From contig NC_056523.1 in NCBI RefSeq assembly GCF_019175285.1, positions 125,770,306-125,834,305 of the forward strand: a stretch of 64,000 nucleotides of DNA, given 5' to 3'. Shown here piece by piece: positions 33,963 through 44,754 of the stretch (the stretch's first letter is position 1; the number at the start of each line of letters is the position of its first letter). This DNA is from Sceloporus undulatus. Its lineage: Eukaryota > Chordata > Lepidosauria > Squamata > Phrynosomatidae. Both the position numbers and the translations under genes were made by a program. The notes beneath the pieces are model-generated. The model was given only the letters and a program-made list of their open reading frames with translations, was not told the DNA's origin and did not search any database.

Positions 33963-34479
33963 TTTGCTTTTTCAAGATTTAACCCATCCCCTATTACACA
34001 TACCTCAAGGCAGTACCTTGCACAATGTTGTGAAAAAATGTCCTTGTTTGCTCAAAAATTATTTCCCAGGACACAAAGGGGACAAGATCACATTGTCCAG
34101 AACTTTTGCAGATGAAAATCTCATGGCATGAAAGATATTTAATATTGTTTGTAAATATACTCTTGAGAATGGCAAAATCCAAAAGAGGGGTTTCCCAGTG
34201 AAACTACTGCTTTGTTTGAATCATGATAAAATTATATCCTTGTTCCTCATGCAAATTTTTAAAGAACACCACTGTTCTTTTATTCAGATAATGTACCTTC
34301 CATATCCCACCTGCCAGGTAAACAAATGTATTGGCAAAGAAACACATTCTTTTTATTTACCATTATCCAAACAAAGGTGGGGGACTCGAGGAGATCCCCA
34401 GCAAGTAAGTCAGTGTCATTTTAAATGTTGGGGAAATGAATTTCTGCAAGAGGCTGAGTAACCTTTAAGACTGTTTGCA

Positions 34480-35240
34480 CCTTTATATACTAGTAATAAC
34501 TGAGAAGAACTCCAGGTGTGGGGTGAATTAAGAGTTTTATTTTTAAAAAATGTGGAGTGTAATCACACACACAATACCAATTCACACAGACACATTATTC
34601 AAAGCTAACTAAAATAGAAATATGGAAACAGGATAGCGGTGTTTGATGGGTTTGCAGGGGGTGATAATTACCTGTCTGATAAGTAGGCCATAGAAAGCTG
34701 TGGCTCAGACTGAGGGGTCTGGGGGTAGGGTAGCACGGTTTCATACACGAAGTGTAACCTGGGACAACTGTATGCGTACTGTGGGTGCACAGAGACTAAG
34801 TTCTTGGGACTGATATTTATACCTGAAACCAAGCTGTGGGCTATCTTGTAAGGTAACAAGGACTGGATGCCCTTTCCCAGGAATCAACAATGGGATTCTG
34901 GAATGGTTGGTGGCTTCAATTTTAGTGTGACAGAAACAGTGATTGGTTCAGGATAGCCACAACATGGGTGGATAGGGAGATTTGTCTGGAAATACAACAG
35001 GAGGTAGGCAGAGAGGTTGACTTACAGTACAAGGAAATATTTGTCTCAAGGTGCAAGAGGAAATGCAGATGACTTGGGGAAAGCAAGGGGACTTAGTAGC
35101 TTTGATTGTATTATTACTTGGCTTGTTCCTATGCCTCAGGTCTTGCTTCTTTTCTCCTGTGAGTCTGATCTAGTGTTACTAAAGGTATTGCCACTTCTCA
35201 AGAACATGCTAGCTCTAGATATGGAATATGAAATATGGGA
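34480..35240 (-). mobile_element. Possible LTR-like segment (weak)
   Basis: The minus strand has AATAAAACTCTTAATTCACC near 34535, resembling an LTR polyadenylation region, preceded by a TATTTATACC-like box. Ends and target duplication are not identifiable. Confidence 0.25.
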
Positions 35241-36324
35241 ACCCTAAATACAACACAGGGTATGCAGGGTGTGCTAACATTACATTACAACAGTCTCCCT
35301 CCTGATAGAAGTTCCACAAGTCAAGATAAATCTCCTGACCTTCCCTAATCTTTAATGACTATGCAGGTATAACCCCAGGTTTTGCTTCCTTGGAATGAGG
35401 TTGTTGCTGGCGTTTAGTATTTTGTGATTCATGGTTTATTTACACCAGATATACATGGCCTTTTCAGTCCCAGGTATTACATTGGGTGTTGGCAAAGGAG
35501 CACGTGCACAGACACACATGCTTGCATGCATGTGCAAATACTCGTTCACAGAAAGAGAGAGAAGGGTCACCTGGGGGTACAGAGGAGATTGTTTATTTGT
35601 TAAACGTGTATCCTGCATTCTCTCCCATGAACTCAAGGCTCTCCATGTCTCCACTGTATTCTCTCAACCACCTTGTGGGATAAATCATCCTGTATACAGC
35701 CTGGATCTCCAAGGTCCCAGTATAAAACCCTAACCACTTGCTGGCCTCCTTTTGACCCCAGTAATTTCCGTTTTTACAACTGCCATTAGTGGTGATAAAG
35801 CAGTTATTTTGGCAATGCTGATAGTTGAGTCATAGTTCTCTTTCTCTGGTTTCTTCCAGCAGATCCAGCCAACAGGGCACAGCTCCTTTGACAAAAACTT
35901 GGATTCACACTCTGATTCAGTGATGGCCTTACTGTTTGAGTATATAGGACACCACCTAACCCTAGTTAAATCCCAAACAGCAAAGTGTTAGAGCTTGAAA
36001 AGAAAGATGTTGGCTAGAAAACTAGCTGTAACCAGCTGTACCTCTGTTATCCCTTGGCCTGTGTCTCAGGTGATGCCGCCCTCCATCCTATTAGTTCCAG
36101 TGGACATCACCCACCACTGCCCTCACAATTTTTTGCCTAGAGTACTACAACCTTCTTTCTGATCTTCCATTGTCTTCCTTCTATCCCCCGGAACTTTGTT
36201 GTTGCTATAATCTCATGACACCACATCTTGAAATCCCATCATGTGAGACCCCTGTGCACTCCCATGACTCTTAAAGCAGCTGCACGCTGATTTAATGTTA
36301 CAGCATTGGAAAGGCCTCACAATA
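35241..36324. other. Unassigned intergenic DNA
   Basis: Between the resistin promoter and the STXBP2 island. No feature recognised. Confidence 0.35.
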
Positions 36325-36645
36325 TAGGCTGAGTCTCCCCCATCAGGAATTCCAAAATTCAAAATATTCCAAAACCCAAACTTGTCCACATGGATGGCTG
36401 AGATAGTGACAGCTTTGCTTTCTGATGGTTCAATGTGCACAAAGCATGTTTCATGCACAAAATTATTAAAAACTATTTTGTATAAAATCACCTTCAAGCT
36501 ATGTGTATAAGGTATATATGAAACATAAATGATTTTTATGTTTAGACTCAGGTCCCATCTCCTAGATGTCTCACTCAGAATATGCAAACATTCCAAAATC
36601 CAAAACACTTCTTGTCCCAAGCATTTCAGATAAGGGAAACTCAAC
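36325..36645. mobile_element. Tigger-like (TcMar) non-autonomous relic
   Basis: Contains AATTCCAAAATTCAAAATAT, GTGCACAAAGCATGTTTCAT, ATGTTTAGACTCAGGTCCCA and GTCCCAAGCATTTCAGATAA. Homologous to 19495-19796 in the same orientation. A minus-strand 192-codon frame over it is fortuitous. Confidence 0.65.
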
Positions 36646-37437
36646 CGTACTCTGGTCATTTCTTTACTGTAACATGGAGTTACACTATTGTAACATGGAC
36701 AGGAAGGACTTGTTGCTGACTTGTGGACAGGGCTGCATTGTTCAACCACAGATTGCCCTAGGCAGCCTTGCACCACTTGTGTGAACATCAATTTTCAGTA
36801 ATGCAGAGGAAAACCACAGATGAGAAGCACTTTTCACACGAATTAGTATTCTTGCCAGTGTGTTTTATATTGGAATTATAAATCAACTGTAGCCTGACAT
36901 GCGAAAATACTCTTAGAGAAGGGCTGTGCTTGAATCAGCCATAGTTAGTTCAAAGCACGTGTATGTATAGTTTCATGGCTCACAAATAACAACCCATTAA
37001 TAAGTGATGCAATGTTTTTCTCCCATGGTGTTATTTTAGAGACCTGGTATCCCTGCATATTAAAAAATCAGCATGAAGCACAGATGTTCCGTATTCTGTG
37101 GTGGGGAGCACTACGCAGAGAAAAAAGCCTACCATCTTGTACATAAGCAAAGCTACCCATTTGAAAGGAGGAGCAAGGGCAACACAAAGACACATTCCTA
37201 AGACCAAATTCCAAAGCAGTGGTCTTTGTCAGTGGTGTGGCTTGTGTGGTGTCATCCTGTGTGGGGCAGGGGACGAATTGCCTTGCTTTCCCAGCCCCCA
37301 ACCTGGCAAGACCACAGTCCTCCTGTGGGACCTTTGCTCTGAAGACCCCAGCAGGAGTCAGTGGTGTCATATACTGAGGGGGACAGTGCTCTGACAGTGC
37401 ACCACTGCAGTGGGTATCCACCTGGCATCCACCTAAA
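36646..37437. other. Unassigned DNA upstream of STXBP2
   Basis: No recognised feature. A 152-codon minus-strand frame near 37068-37526 runs into the SINE and is not supported. Confidence 0.35.
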
Positions 37438-37597
37438 GGCAAACCTATAATGGGGTTTTCTTGACAAGATTTGTTCAGATGAGGTTTACCATTGCCTTCC
37501 CCTAAGGCAGCAGATTTCATGATCAAGCGAGAACTGAACCCTGGTCAGGAGGGTCGTAGTCCAGTGCTCAAATCAGTACATCATGCTGGCTCCCCCA
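37438..37597 (-). mobile_element. tRNA-derived lizard SINE
   Basis: Minus orientation: plus text includes ATGGGGTTTTCTTGACAAGA, TTACCATTGCCTTCCCCTAA and CTGAACCCTGGTCAGGA and ends ATGCTGGCTCCCC. 3'-truncated relative to the (AAC)n copies. Confidence 0.7.
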
Positions 37598-37657
37598 GAG
37601 TCAATATGCAGTGCTAATACAGTGGTGCTAAAACTTGTTTGGACCAGCAAACACCTA

Positions 37658-37780
37658 GAACCATAGAACTGGAAGAGACCCCAAGGGCCAACCTCCTGCC
37701 ATGCAGGAATGCACAGATAGATGGCCATCCAGCCTCTGCTTAAAGGCCTGCAATGGCGGAGACTCCACTACTCTCCCAGA
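37658..37780 (-). mobile_element. CR1 LINE 3' end
   Basis: Plus text ACCATAGAACTGGAAGAGAC, GCCATGCAGGAATGCACAG and GATGGCCATCCAGCCTCTGC is the reverse complement of the CR1 3' terminus, as at 45.46 and 49.86 kb. It abuts the STXBP2 CpG island. Confidence 0.75.
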
Positions 37781-37799
37781 GGGCGTGAGGGTTTCTAGC

Positions 37800-38050
37800 C
37801 TTTGGTGGCAAAGTCTTCCATTCTGAGGGGACTGGGCCTCCTTTGAGGCCAGGGAGGGACACTCTGGGGCCAGGCGGAGGCGGCGGAGGCGGCCTAGTTC
37901 CCCTCTGCCTTCTTCTCTCCTCCTCCTCGGAGAAGGAGGAAGGGGCGAGTCCCGGGCCGACTCCGCCCGCCGGCTCCAGAGGCGGAAGTGGCGGCCTCCG
38001 GGGCAGAGGCCGGAGCGGCGGGACTCACTCGGGGGGGCCATGGCGCCAGG

Positions 38051-38082
<32 letters not shown>

Positions 38083-38330
38083 GGCTGAAGGCGGTCGTGG
38101 GAGAGAGTGAGTGCGGGCTGAAGGGAGGGGGCCTTATGGCAGAGGAGGAGGGGCACGGCCGAAGAGGAACCAAAGGCGAAACGCTACCGTCCGACACCAA
38201 CATTCGGGCTTCGCCGAGTGGAGGACATGCGGGAGCTCCCCTGAGCAGAAGGCGGAAGGGAGGAGGGGGCGCCCCTGGGGGGCCTGATGGAGAAAGGAGG
38301 CTTGCCACTGCCCTCCTCTGAGGCTGAGAG
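37800..38330 (+). promoter_or_regulatory. CpG island promoter of STXBP2
   Basis: Dense GC and CpG (about 37840-38250) against AT-rich flanks. A GCGGAAGTGGC ETS-type site lies at about 37983-37993 and a GC-box-like CTCCGCCCGCC at about 37961. No TATA box is seen, as expected for a housekeeping-type promoter. Antisense frames crossing it are compositional. Confidence 0.7.
38040..38106 (+). CDS. STXBP2: STXBP2 (Munc18-2) first coding exon, polyalanine insertion
   Basis: Encodes MAPG, ten alanines, GLKAVVGE, then one base of the next codon before the donor A|GTGAGT (38107). Munc18 proteins start MAPxGLKAVVGE and their exon 1 ends after the first base of codon 13, which fits apart from the insertion. 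Munc18-2 is an SM protein that binds syntaxin-11/-3 and drives granule exocytosis. The ATG has a strong context (GCCATGG). The alanines come from a pure GCG run. STXBP1 shares this N-terminus; linkage to a resistin gene favours STXBP2. Remaining exons are not found in the window. Confidence 0.85.
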
Positions 38331-38400
38331 AATGTGACTCGCCCAAGGCCTCCAGAGTCCTGCTCCGATGCTCAAAGCCCTGCGCCCCAGTGGCTCCTGA
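38297..38400 (-). mobile_element. SINE fragment in early STXBP2 intron 1
   Basis: CCTCTGAGGCTGAGAGAATG then GACTCGCCCAAGG matches the minus strand of the lizard tRNA-SINE (GCCTGAGGCTGAGAGAGTGTGACTTGCCC). Short and diverged. Confidence 0.5.
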
Positions 38401-38837
38401 CAACCAAAGCCCACCCACCTCTGGCTCTGAGACCGACTGAAAGGAAGGAGCTCTGTCCGAGGCCTCAGAGAGATGGGCGTTTCTGGGGAAGGAGCAGCTT
38501 CCTTCTTCTTCCCCCCTTTCTTTTAAAAAGGCTTTTTATTAAATCTGACCACTGAAGCATGGGCACAGGCAACATATTAGACACACAGTCTATTTATCTC
38601 AATGTGACATCTTAATTAATCCTTTTCTTTAACTGACCATCTTTCTAACACAATCAAGCATTGATGGCCTTTTAAACATTCCCTTTCTCTCAAAATCCTT
38701 CTACTTTATACCTCTCTTTCTATTCCTTCTGTCTTTCCAACACTATCTTACCCATTCTTTCTCTCTTTCCTTATCTTAGCCTTCTTCCCTGAGTCCCATT
38801 TTGTCTCTCTTACCATCTTCCACTTAGGAAGTAGCAT

Positions 38838-38928
38838 GTTCTGAGGAACCTGCATCAGAGGAAGTAGGCTGAAGTCTACCAAAGTGCATACTACCAACTT
38901 CTTTCTTTCATTTTGTCTCAAAGGTGCG
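38838..38928 (-). mobile_element. Penelope pLTR fragment
   Basis: Plus text CATCAGAGGAAGTAGGCTGA, AGTCTACC and CCAACTTCTTTCTTTCATTT is the inverse of 17535-17625. Confidence 0.6.
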
Positions 38929-38931
38929 TTG

Positions 38932-39273
38932 TTGTTGTTGTTAACCTTTGAGTCAATCTCAACCCATGTGCCCCCATGAATGAGACACCTCCAAGAGTCC
39001 CTGTCCTCCACTGCTCCGCTTAGTTCATGGAAATAGAGTCCATCCATCTAGCATGCGGCCTTCCTCTCTTTCTACCCCCCTCCACCTTTCCTGGCGTTAT
39101 TGCTTCTTCCAGTGACTCATGCCTTCTCATGATGTGACCAAAACATGACATCCTCAGTTTGTTATCTTGACTTCCAGGAAGATTTCTGGCTTGATCTGTT
39201 CAGAGACCCATTTGTGTGTCTTTTTGGCTGTCTAGGATCCTCAGCACTCTTCTCCAGCACCACATCTCAAACG
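38932..39273 (-). mobile_element. RTE/Bov-B LINE 3' fragment, copy A
   Basis: Minus reading contains FHELSGAVEDRDSWRCLIHG, the Bov-B C-terminal phrase, and ends in a (GTT)n tail on plus (38933-38942). The inward text continues to the CAGCACCACATCTCAAACGT junction. Confidence 0.75.
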
Positions 39274-39432
39274 TGCTGCAAGGTCGCTTTGCATACTGAT
39301 TATCCAGAATAACACAGCTAGGTCTTTGAATCCAAAATCCACAAAACAGTGATGACCTTCATTCAGCCAGCCAGAATGGACAATATGCATGTTGCAAGCT
39401 TTTAAAGCTCCACTGGCAAAGGTGTTAAAAAT
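39274..39432 (-). mobile_element. Penelope pLTR fragment between two Bov-B copies
   Basis: GCTGCAAGGTCGCTTTGCAT and ATGTTGCAAGCTTTTAAAGC correspond to the Penelope terminal repeat (compare 42.7 and 55.7 kb). It separates the two Bov-B fragments. Confidence 0.55.
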
Positions 39433-40176
39433 CATTATGTTGTTGTTAACAGCCCTCGAGTCGACTGCCAGCTCTTGCTGCCCCTGTGGAGAAGACATCT
39501 CTCCACTTCCTTGTCCTCTGCAGCTCTGCTCAGGTCCTGTAGATTCAGGTCCAGTGGCTTCCCTGATTGAGTATCCATCTGGCCTGCAGCCTTCCTCTCT
39601 TTCTGCTTCCCTCCACCATTCCTAGCATTACGTAGTGTCTTTTCTCATGATGTGGCCAAAGTATGTCAGCCTCAGCTTAATAATCTTTGCTTCAAGGGAG
39701 ATTTCAGGCTTGTTTGTCGTTTTGGCAATCTGCGGTATTCTCAGAACTCTGCTCCAGCACCGCATCTCAAAACAGTTGATTTTCTTCTAGTCTGTTTTCT
39801 TCACTGTTCAGCTTTTGCATCTGTACATAGTGATGGGGACTACCATGACTTGGACGAGTTGGACTTTAGGGTTCATTTTAATATCTTTACTCTTTAGGAT
39901 CTTGTTTAGTTATTTCATGAACTCTCATTCCTAGTCTTCTGATTTCTTGACTACTGTCTGCATTCTGCTCAGTGTTCATCTATAGGTACCATGACTCTTT
40001 TACTATTTCGATTTCCTCATTGGTTAGGTTGAATTTACTCCGTAGTCATTATTTTTATTTTCTTTATGTTCATCATTAAGCCTGTCTTTGCACATTCAGC
40101 CGTGACTGACCTTCCTTAGTAATTGTTCCAAACCGGTGATGTTTTCTGCTAGTAGTATGGTGTTGTCTGCATAGGG
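39433..40176 (-). mobile_element. RTE/Bov-B LINE 3' fragment, copy B
   Basis: Plus text TGTTGTTAACAGCCCTCGAG, TTCTCATGATGTGGCCAAAG, CTCTGCTCCAGCACCGCATC and finally TCTGCTAGTAGTATGGTGTT (minus: the YADDTI-type region) spans the 3' third of Bov-B reverse transcriptase. Decayed. Confidence 0.75.
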
Positions 40177-40499
40177 AGGGGAAAAAGACAGTGACAAGCC
40201 TGTGTGAGCAGTGGTCTTCAAAATTTCTGTGGTGTGTTTATACTGTGTATGTGTATCATTTTAAGCACCAGCATTTTAAAGTTCTTCATAGATTTTCATG
40301 CATGTTGCATTTTTACACATGACATCTCTTTATGCTGCATTAATTAGCTGGCCATTACTGATGCAGCCATCCCATTCCAATTTGTGCTTGTGTGTTAGAA
40401 TCTCTCATTTCCAAGTGCTGCTTTGGAAAAGAAGGAATTTTAAGGAGAATTAACCCGTTACTTCAAAGACTAATACATTTATTAATGGTTTTTGCTTCT

Positions 40500-40632
40500 G
40501 CTTTTGTGTTCTTAATTCAGAGACATAGCCATGTTAGTCTGGTATTCAAAAGGATGTTGTAGTTGTAAACTTGCATCTGAAGAATTAGACCAGGTCTATG
40601 AAAACATATGCTACAGCTTCTTTTACACAGAA
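40500..40632. mobile_element. Penelope pLTR fragment
   Basis: GACATAGCCATGTTAGTCTG and TTGCATCTGAAGAATTAGAC match the terminal-repeat family. Confidence 0.5.
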
Positions 40633-40652
40633 GCTGGCCCAAAATCAGCCTG

Positions 40653-42430
40653 AAAATAATAATAATAATAATAATTGTTATTTATATTTCCCGCCTCTCC
40701 CTGAGGATCGAGGCGGGATTACAACCATAAAACAGTAACAACATTTAAAACCCATACAGTAAAACAATAGCATCACTCAAAACTACAATTCAGAACAATA
40801 AAATCATCATCTAAAATACACAACTGCAGCCAAAAGTGGGGATTTTCCTTAGTGCTTTATAAAAAATCAGGTGGGTAGATCTGTTTTAAGTGCCTTCTTG
40901 AAGGCATCTAAGGTGGTGATAAGACAGATCTCTTCCGGCAAGTTGTTCCATAGTTTGGGGGCTGTGGCTGTGTACGCTCTGTGGGAAGTTATTGATACCC
41001 TGGTCTTTGAATATTCTAACAAATTCTTCCCAGATGTTCTGAGAGTGAGGGGCGGATTATGTAGGGAGAGGCGTTCCCTCAAGTAACTCGGGCCCAAGCC
41101 ATTAGGGCTTTAAAGGTAATGACCAACACTTTGTATTGCGCCCAGAAGTTAATTGGCAACCAGTCAAGGGATTTTAGCACCAGTGTTATATGGTCTGACC
41201 TAGATGTTCCAGTGACCAATCTGGCTGCCTTTTGGAACTAGTTGAAGCGCTTCCACTTGGTACAAAGGTAGCTCCACGTAGGGCGCTTACAGAAATCTAA
41301 GCGAGAGCTTACCAGTGCATGTACCACGGTTTCAAGGTCCTTTTGGTCAAGGTAGGAATGCAGTTGGCATATCAGCTGAAGCTGATACCAAGCACTCCCT
41401 TGGTGCACCTCCATCATCCACTGGAGATGATAACTGTAGAATTAACCAGGAGTATTCCCAAACTGCAAACTTTGTTCTTTAGGGGAAGTGGTGACCCCAT
41501 CCAGGACTGGTTCACAGATCTCCGTCCCTGGCGTTGGGGAACCTATCACGAGTACCTCTGTTTTTCTCTGGATTCAACTGATTTGTTTTTCCCTCACTCA
41601 GCCCTTATGACCTAGGCAGGCATCCAGAGGAGAGATGCCGTCCTTAGTCACTGTAACAATAAGAGACATAGAGAGATAGATCTCGGTGTCATCAGCAAAC
41701 TGATAACACCAGCCCATGTTCTGGATGATCTCCCTTGGCTTAATTAAATAAAAACAGCAGGGGGGATAGAATGGCGCCCTGAGGGACACCAGATGTCAGC
41801 TCTCCCTCCGGTAGAGCAACTACTCTCCCAGCCTCACATCTGGAATCTGCCCAAGAAGTAGGAGTGGAGCCACGGGAACGTAGTGCTTCCATACCTAACT
41901 CCCTCGGGCATTCCAAAGGATAGCATGGTCGATGGTATCGAAGGCCGCTGAGATGTCCAAGAGCACCAATAGGGTCACACATTCCCTGTTGATACTCAAC
42001 GGAGAGATCATCGACAAGGCAACCATGGCAACTCAAATCGTACCCACCGAAGCCAATTTGAAATGGGTCCTAGCATCCTGCCCACGGATGCCAGGTCTGT
42101 ACTAAAGACCACGTCAAGTGTATTACCAGCACAGGTGGTAGGACCCAAGACTAATGGGGGACAGGCCCAGGGTAGTCATGAAATACATGAACTCCCAGCT
42201 GCAACACCGTCAGATCTAATGAGACGGCTTCAAAGGGGGGATGTTAAAGTCCACCAGGACCAAAAGCCTGGGAGACTCAAACACCAGCCTGAGACCAGGC
42301 TGTCAGCTTGGCCAGGAGTCTTGTTAGACAACAGGATGGACGGTATGCTAGCAGAATCCCCAGACTGTCCTTAGCCTTCAGGGTCAGGTAAATACACTCA
42401 TGTATTCTTTTTTTGGACCGATTTCCTGGT
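40653..42430 (-). mobile_element. L2 LINE relic with internal deletion
   Basis: Minus-strand pieces align with the intact L2 at 60.6 kb: LRTSGKNLLEYSKTR and TATAPKLWNNLPEEICL near 40900-41090, LPINFWAQYKVLVITFKAL near 41100-41160, GISPLDACLG near 41610, GVPQGAILSPLLF near 41760, DPFQIGF near 42050, then endonuclease text (DSLGILL-like, RPS) near 42330-42400. The region between endonuclease and RT palm is missing. 3' tail with ATT array at 40653-40674. Confidence 0.8.
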
Positions 42431-43019
42431 CAAAGTGATGGTATTTTTATGGACCATGGCCATCTCCCCCCCCGCCCACTTTCCCTAACTCCTGCTCCTG
42501 ACAGAATACCTAGCTGGGAGAGCTTTAACCCAGGTCACACTACTACCTCTCCCAGCCAAAAGGAGTAGAATGCATTCCTTTTCATGTGCCGTTGGGACTG
42601 CAGTGGTGGTCCAATCCGGGGCTGGGTGCATGCAACTATTGCAGCCCACAACACAAACAGGCCCTGTGGATCTTGGGGTGGCCCTTTTGGCCGCATGTTT
42701 TGTCCCCCATTTAATTTCAAAGGTGCTACAAGATCCCTTTGCATACTTGGTTTCTTAATATAAGCCTCTCTTCCTTTTTTGCCTGATCTTCCATTCTCTG
42801 CTGATCTATTGTAATACAGTTTTGATGGTGGTTTCAAAACAAATTTCAAAAGTACTGCCTCTGTACTGCTTCTTCTTTTTTCAAAGCTTCATTTTCTTCT
42901 TCATGTCATCCTGTATGATTTACTTTAACCTTTATGATCCCCGAATTGTTTGCATGAACTTGCAATTGCCAGCGTTTCTACTTCATTCAGCTGTAGCACC
43001 AGAACTGAACAGTTTAAAC
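42431..43019. other. Unassigned segment with a Penelope scrap
   Basis: 42700-42760 (TTTCAAAGGTGCTACAAGAT) belongs to the Penelope terminal-repeat family, minus orientation. 42540-42700 looks like an unclassified repeat. Confidence 0.4.
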
Positions 43020-43920
43020 CGTCCTCCGCCGGCCCCCGGTCCCCTCTGCCGCTGAAATCGCCGCCGATTTCGGCGTCTTGGCCCATTTTGAAGGGCAAAA
43101 TGGCGGCGCCCATTAAGAGAGCCCGCGGGGGCCTCCCGAGCCCTGAAACGGGTCCACAGCTGTGCAACGGTCCCCTGGGAGGCCCGCTGCGGCCTCCGAG
43201 CCTGAAACTGGGCTCAAGCAGCCGCAACGGCCTCTGGGAGGCCCGTTGCCGTCGTGGGGCCCTCCAGGAGGGCTCCGACGGCGGCCGGGGGCCCTGGGAG
43301 GCCGTTGCCTGCTGGGCCCTCCAGGAGGGCTCCTGCGACGGCAGCGGGCCTCCCAGAGGCCGTTGCCTTTGCTGGGTCCTCCAGAGGGCCCGACGGCAGC
43401 AGTGGGCCCGGAGGGCCAGTTGCCGTCGCGGGGGCCCCCGGGAGGGCTCCGACGGCGACGCGGCCCCCTGGAGGTCAGTTTGCTGTCCCTTGGCCCCTCC
43501 AGGAGGGCTCCTGCGATGGCAGCGGGCCTCCCAGAGGCCCATTGCCTTCGCTGGAGTCCTCCAGGAGGGCTCCGGCGGCGGCAGCGGGCCCCTGGGAGGC
43601 CAGTTTGCCGTCGCAGGGGCCCTCAGGAGGGCTCCTACGGCAGCAGCGGGCCCTGGCATCAGGGGCCAGCAAAGACGGGGAGGCCTCAGCGTTGGCGGTC
43701 CCCGACGGCTCTTTCCCGGCCTCTGACAGGGCCTGGGGCCCGTCAGGGGCCGGCAAAGAGGAGGTGGCCTGGCCCCTGGGGGTGGAAGCCGTCCCGCCGG
43801 GGGTGGAAGCTCCACCCCAGCACGCGGCTCCACCCCCCTGGGTTCGGCCCCCAGGGCCTGAGGCACAACCCGCCCCGGCTCAAATTGCCTACCCCTTTAA
43901 ACCCACACCCCACCACACCC
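43020..43920. repeat. GC-rich repeat with a 60-bp minisatellite
   Basis: CCTCCAGGAGGGCTCC-type starts occur at 43261, 43318, 43378, 43436, 43496, 43558 and 43621 (steps 57-63 bp), alternating with GGCCTCCCAGAGGCCGTTGC-like segments. The core spans about 43200-43665 with GC-rich flanks. Long frames are open in several phases on both strands because the unit lacks stops and is near a multiple of three. The host element is not identified. Confidence 0.75.
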
Positions 43921-44754
43921 AAGTTGTAGGTTTCAGTTTTGTCTTTTTGGAAAGTAATGGTTTGATAAAAAATAGCCAACTGTGAGAAGTAAAGCACATA
44001 GAGCACAGAAAGAGACTGCGCCTAGGGATGTTTTTTGTTTCCTGTTCACAAGACAAGGTTACTTGGATACCTACTCTACACACAGTGCTGAAAGTTTGAA
44101 CAGCTTTTTGTTTGTTGTTTCGTTGTTTGTTTGTTTGTTAAAGACTGAGGCCACATAGGGGGTTGTAGCTTTGGTTTTTGTTTCATTTTCTTACTTGCCT
44201 GTGGGCCAAAGTTGTGCAAGGCTAGTGATACAAAACCAGTATCTTAGATGTGCAAGTGTTATAAATAAACCGCCAGCTAATGCTAAGTTTATGCACCTGC
44301 CAGAAGAAAGTGAGGTGTAAAGAATGAAGGTGAGTTGATTCTGTGAGAAGGTGAGAAACGCAAACAACTTAAAGTTGGTACTCCCCCCCCCCCCCTTTTT
44401 ATCCTTATTATACAGTTTCCCTACTATGCATTATTTGGCCGTCATCAAATCTACCTGCGAACATTATGGTGTTTTCCATATATGATGTAAACTGCTGGAT
44501 ATGTTTAATGTAAATGTAATGTGCATTAATTTTCTCCATGCTGCTGCTTCTTTGTTGGTCATCTGCAACCTTGGGGCACTTCTTCAGGTTTGCATGTAAC
44601 CAAATTTTAAAAAGCCCAGTAATGTTGCGGTTATTGAAATTCTATTAAATCCTTCCTTGGGAAGAGGGAATATCCAGTCGGTCACACCCAATGGCACAGC
44701 AGTGCTTTTATGTAATGTTTTCCAAATTTTGTTGTGGTTGGTCTCATGACAGTG
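43921..44754. other. Unassigned DNA
   Basis: Includes a (GTTT)n tract near 44107-44140 and a C-run at about 44383-44395. No gene recognised. Confidence 0.4.

Noticed and set aside
36213-36791. 192-codon minus-strand frame
   Set aside because: Covers a non-coding Tigger-like relic. No transposase motif.
37655-38308. 217-codon minus-strand frame across the CpG island
   Set aside because: Antisense to STXBP2 exon 1, Pro/Ala/Arg-rich by composition, and it runs into a CR1 tail.
42925-43929. Overlapping 243-313-codon frames on both strands
   Set aside because: They lie over the 60-bp GC-rich minisatellite. Openness in several phases at once reflects repeat composition, not coding.
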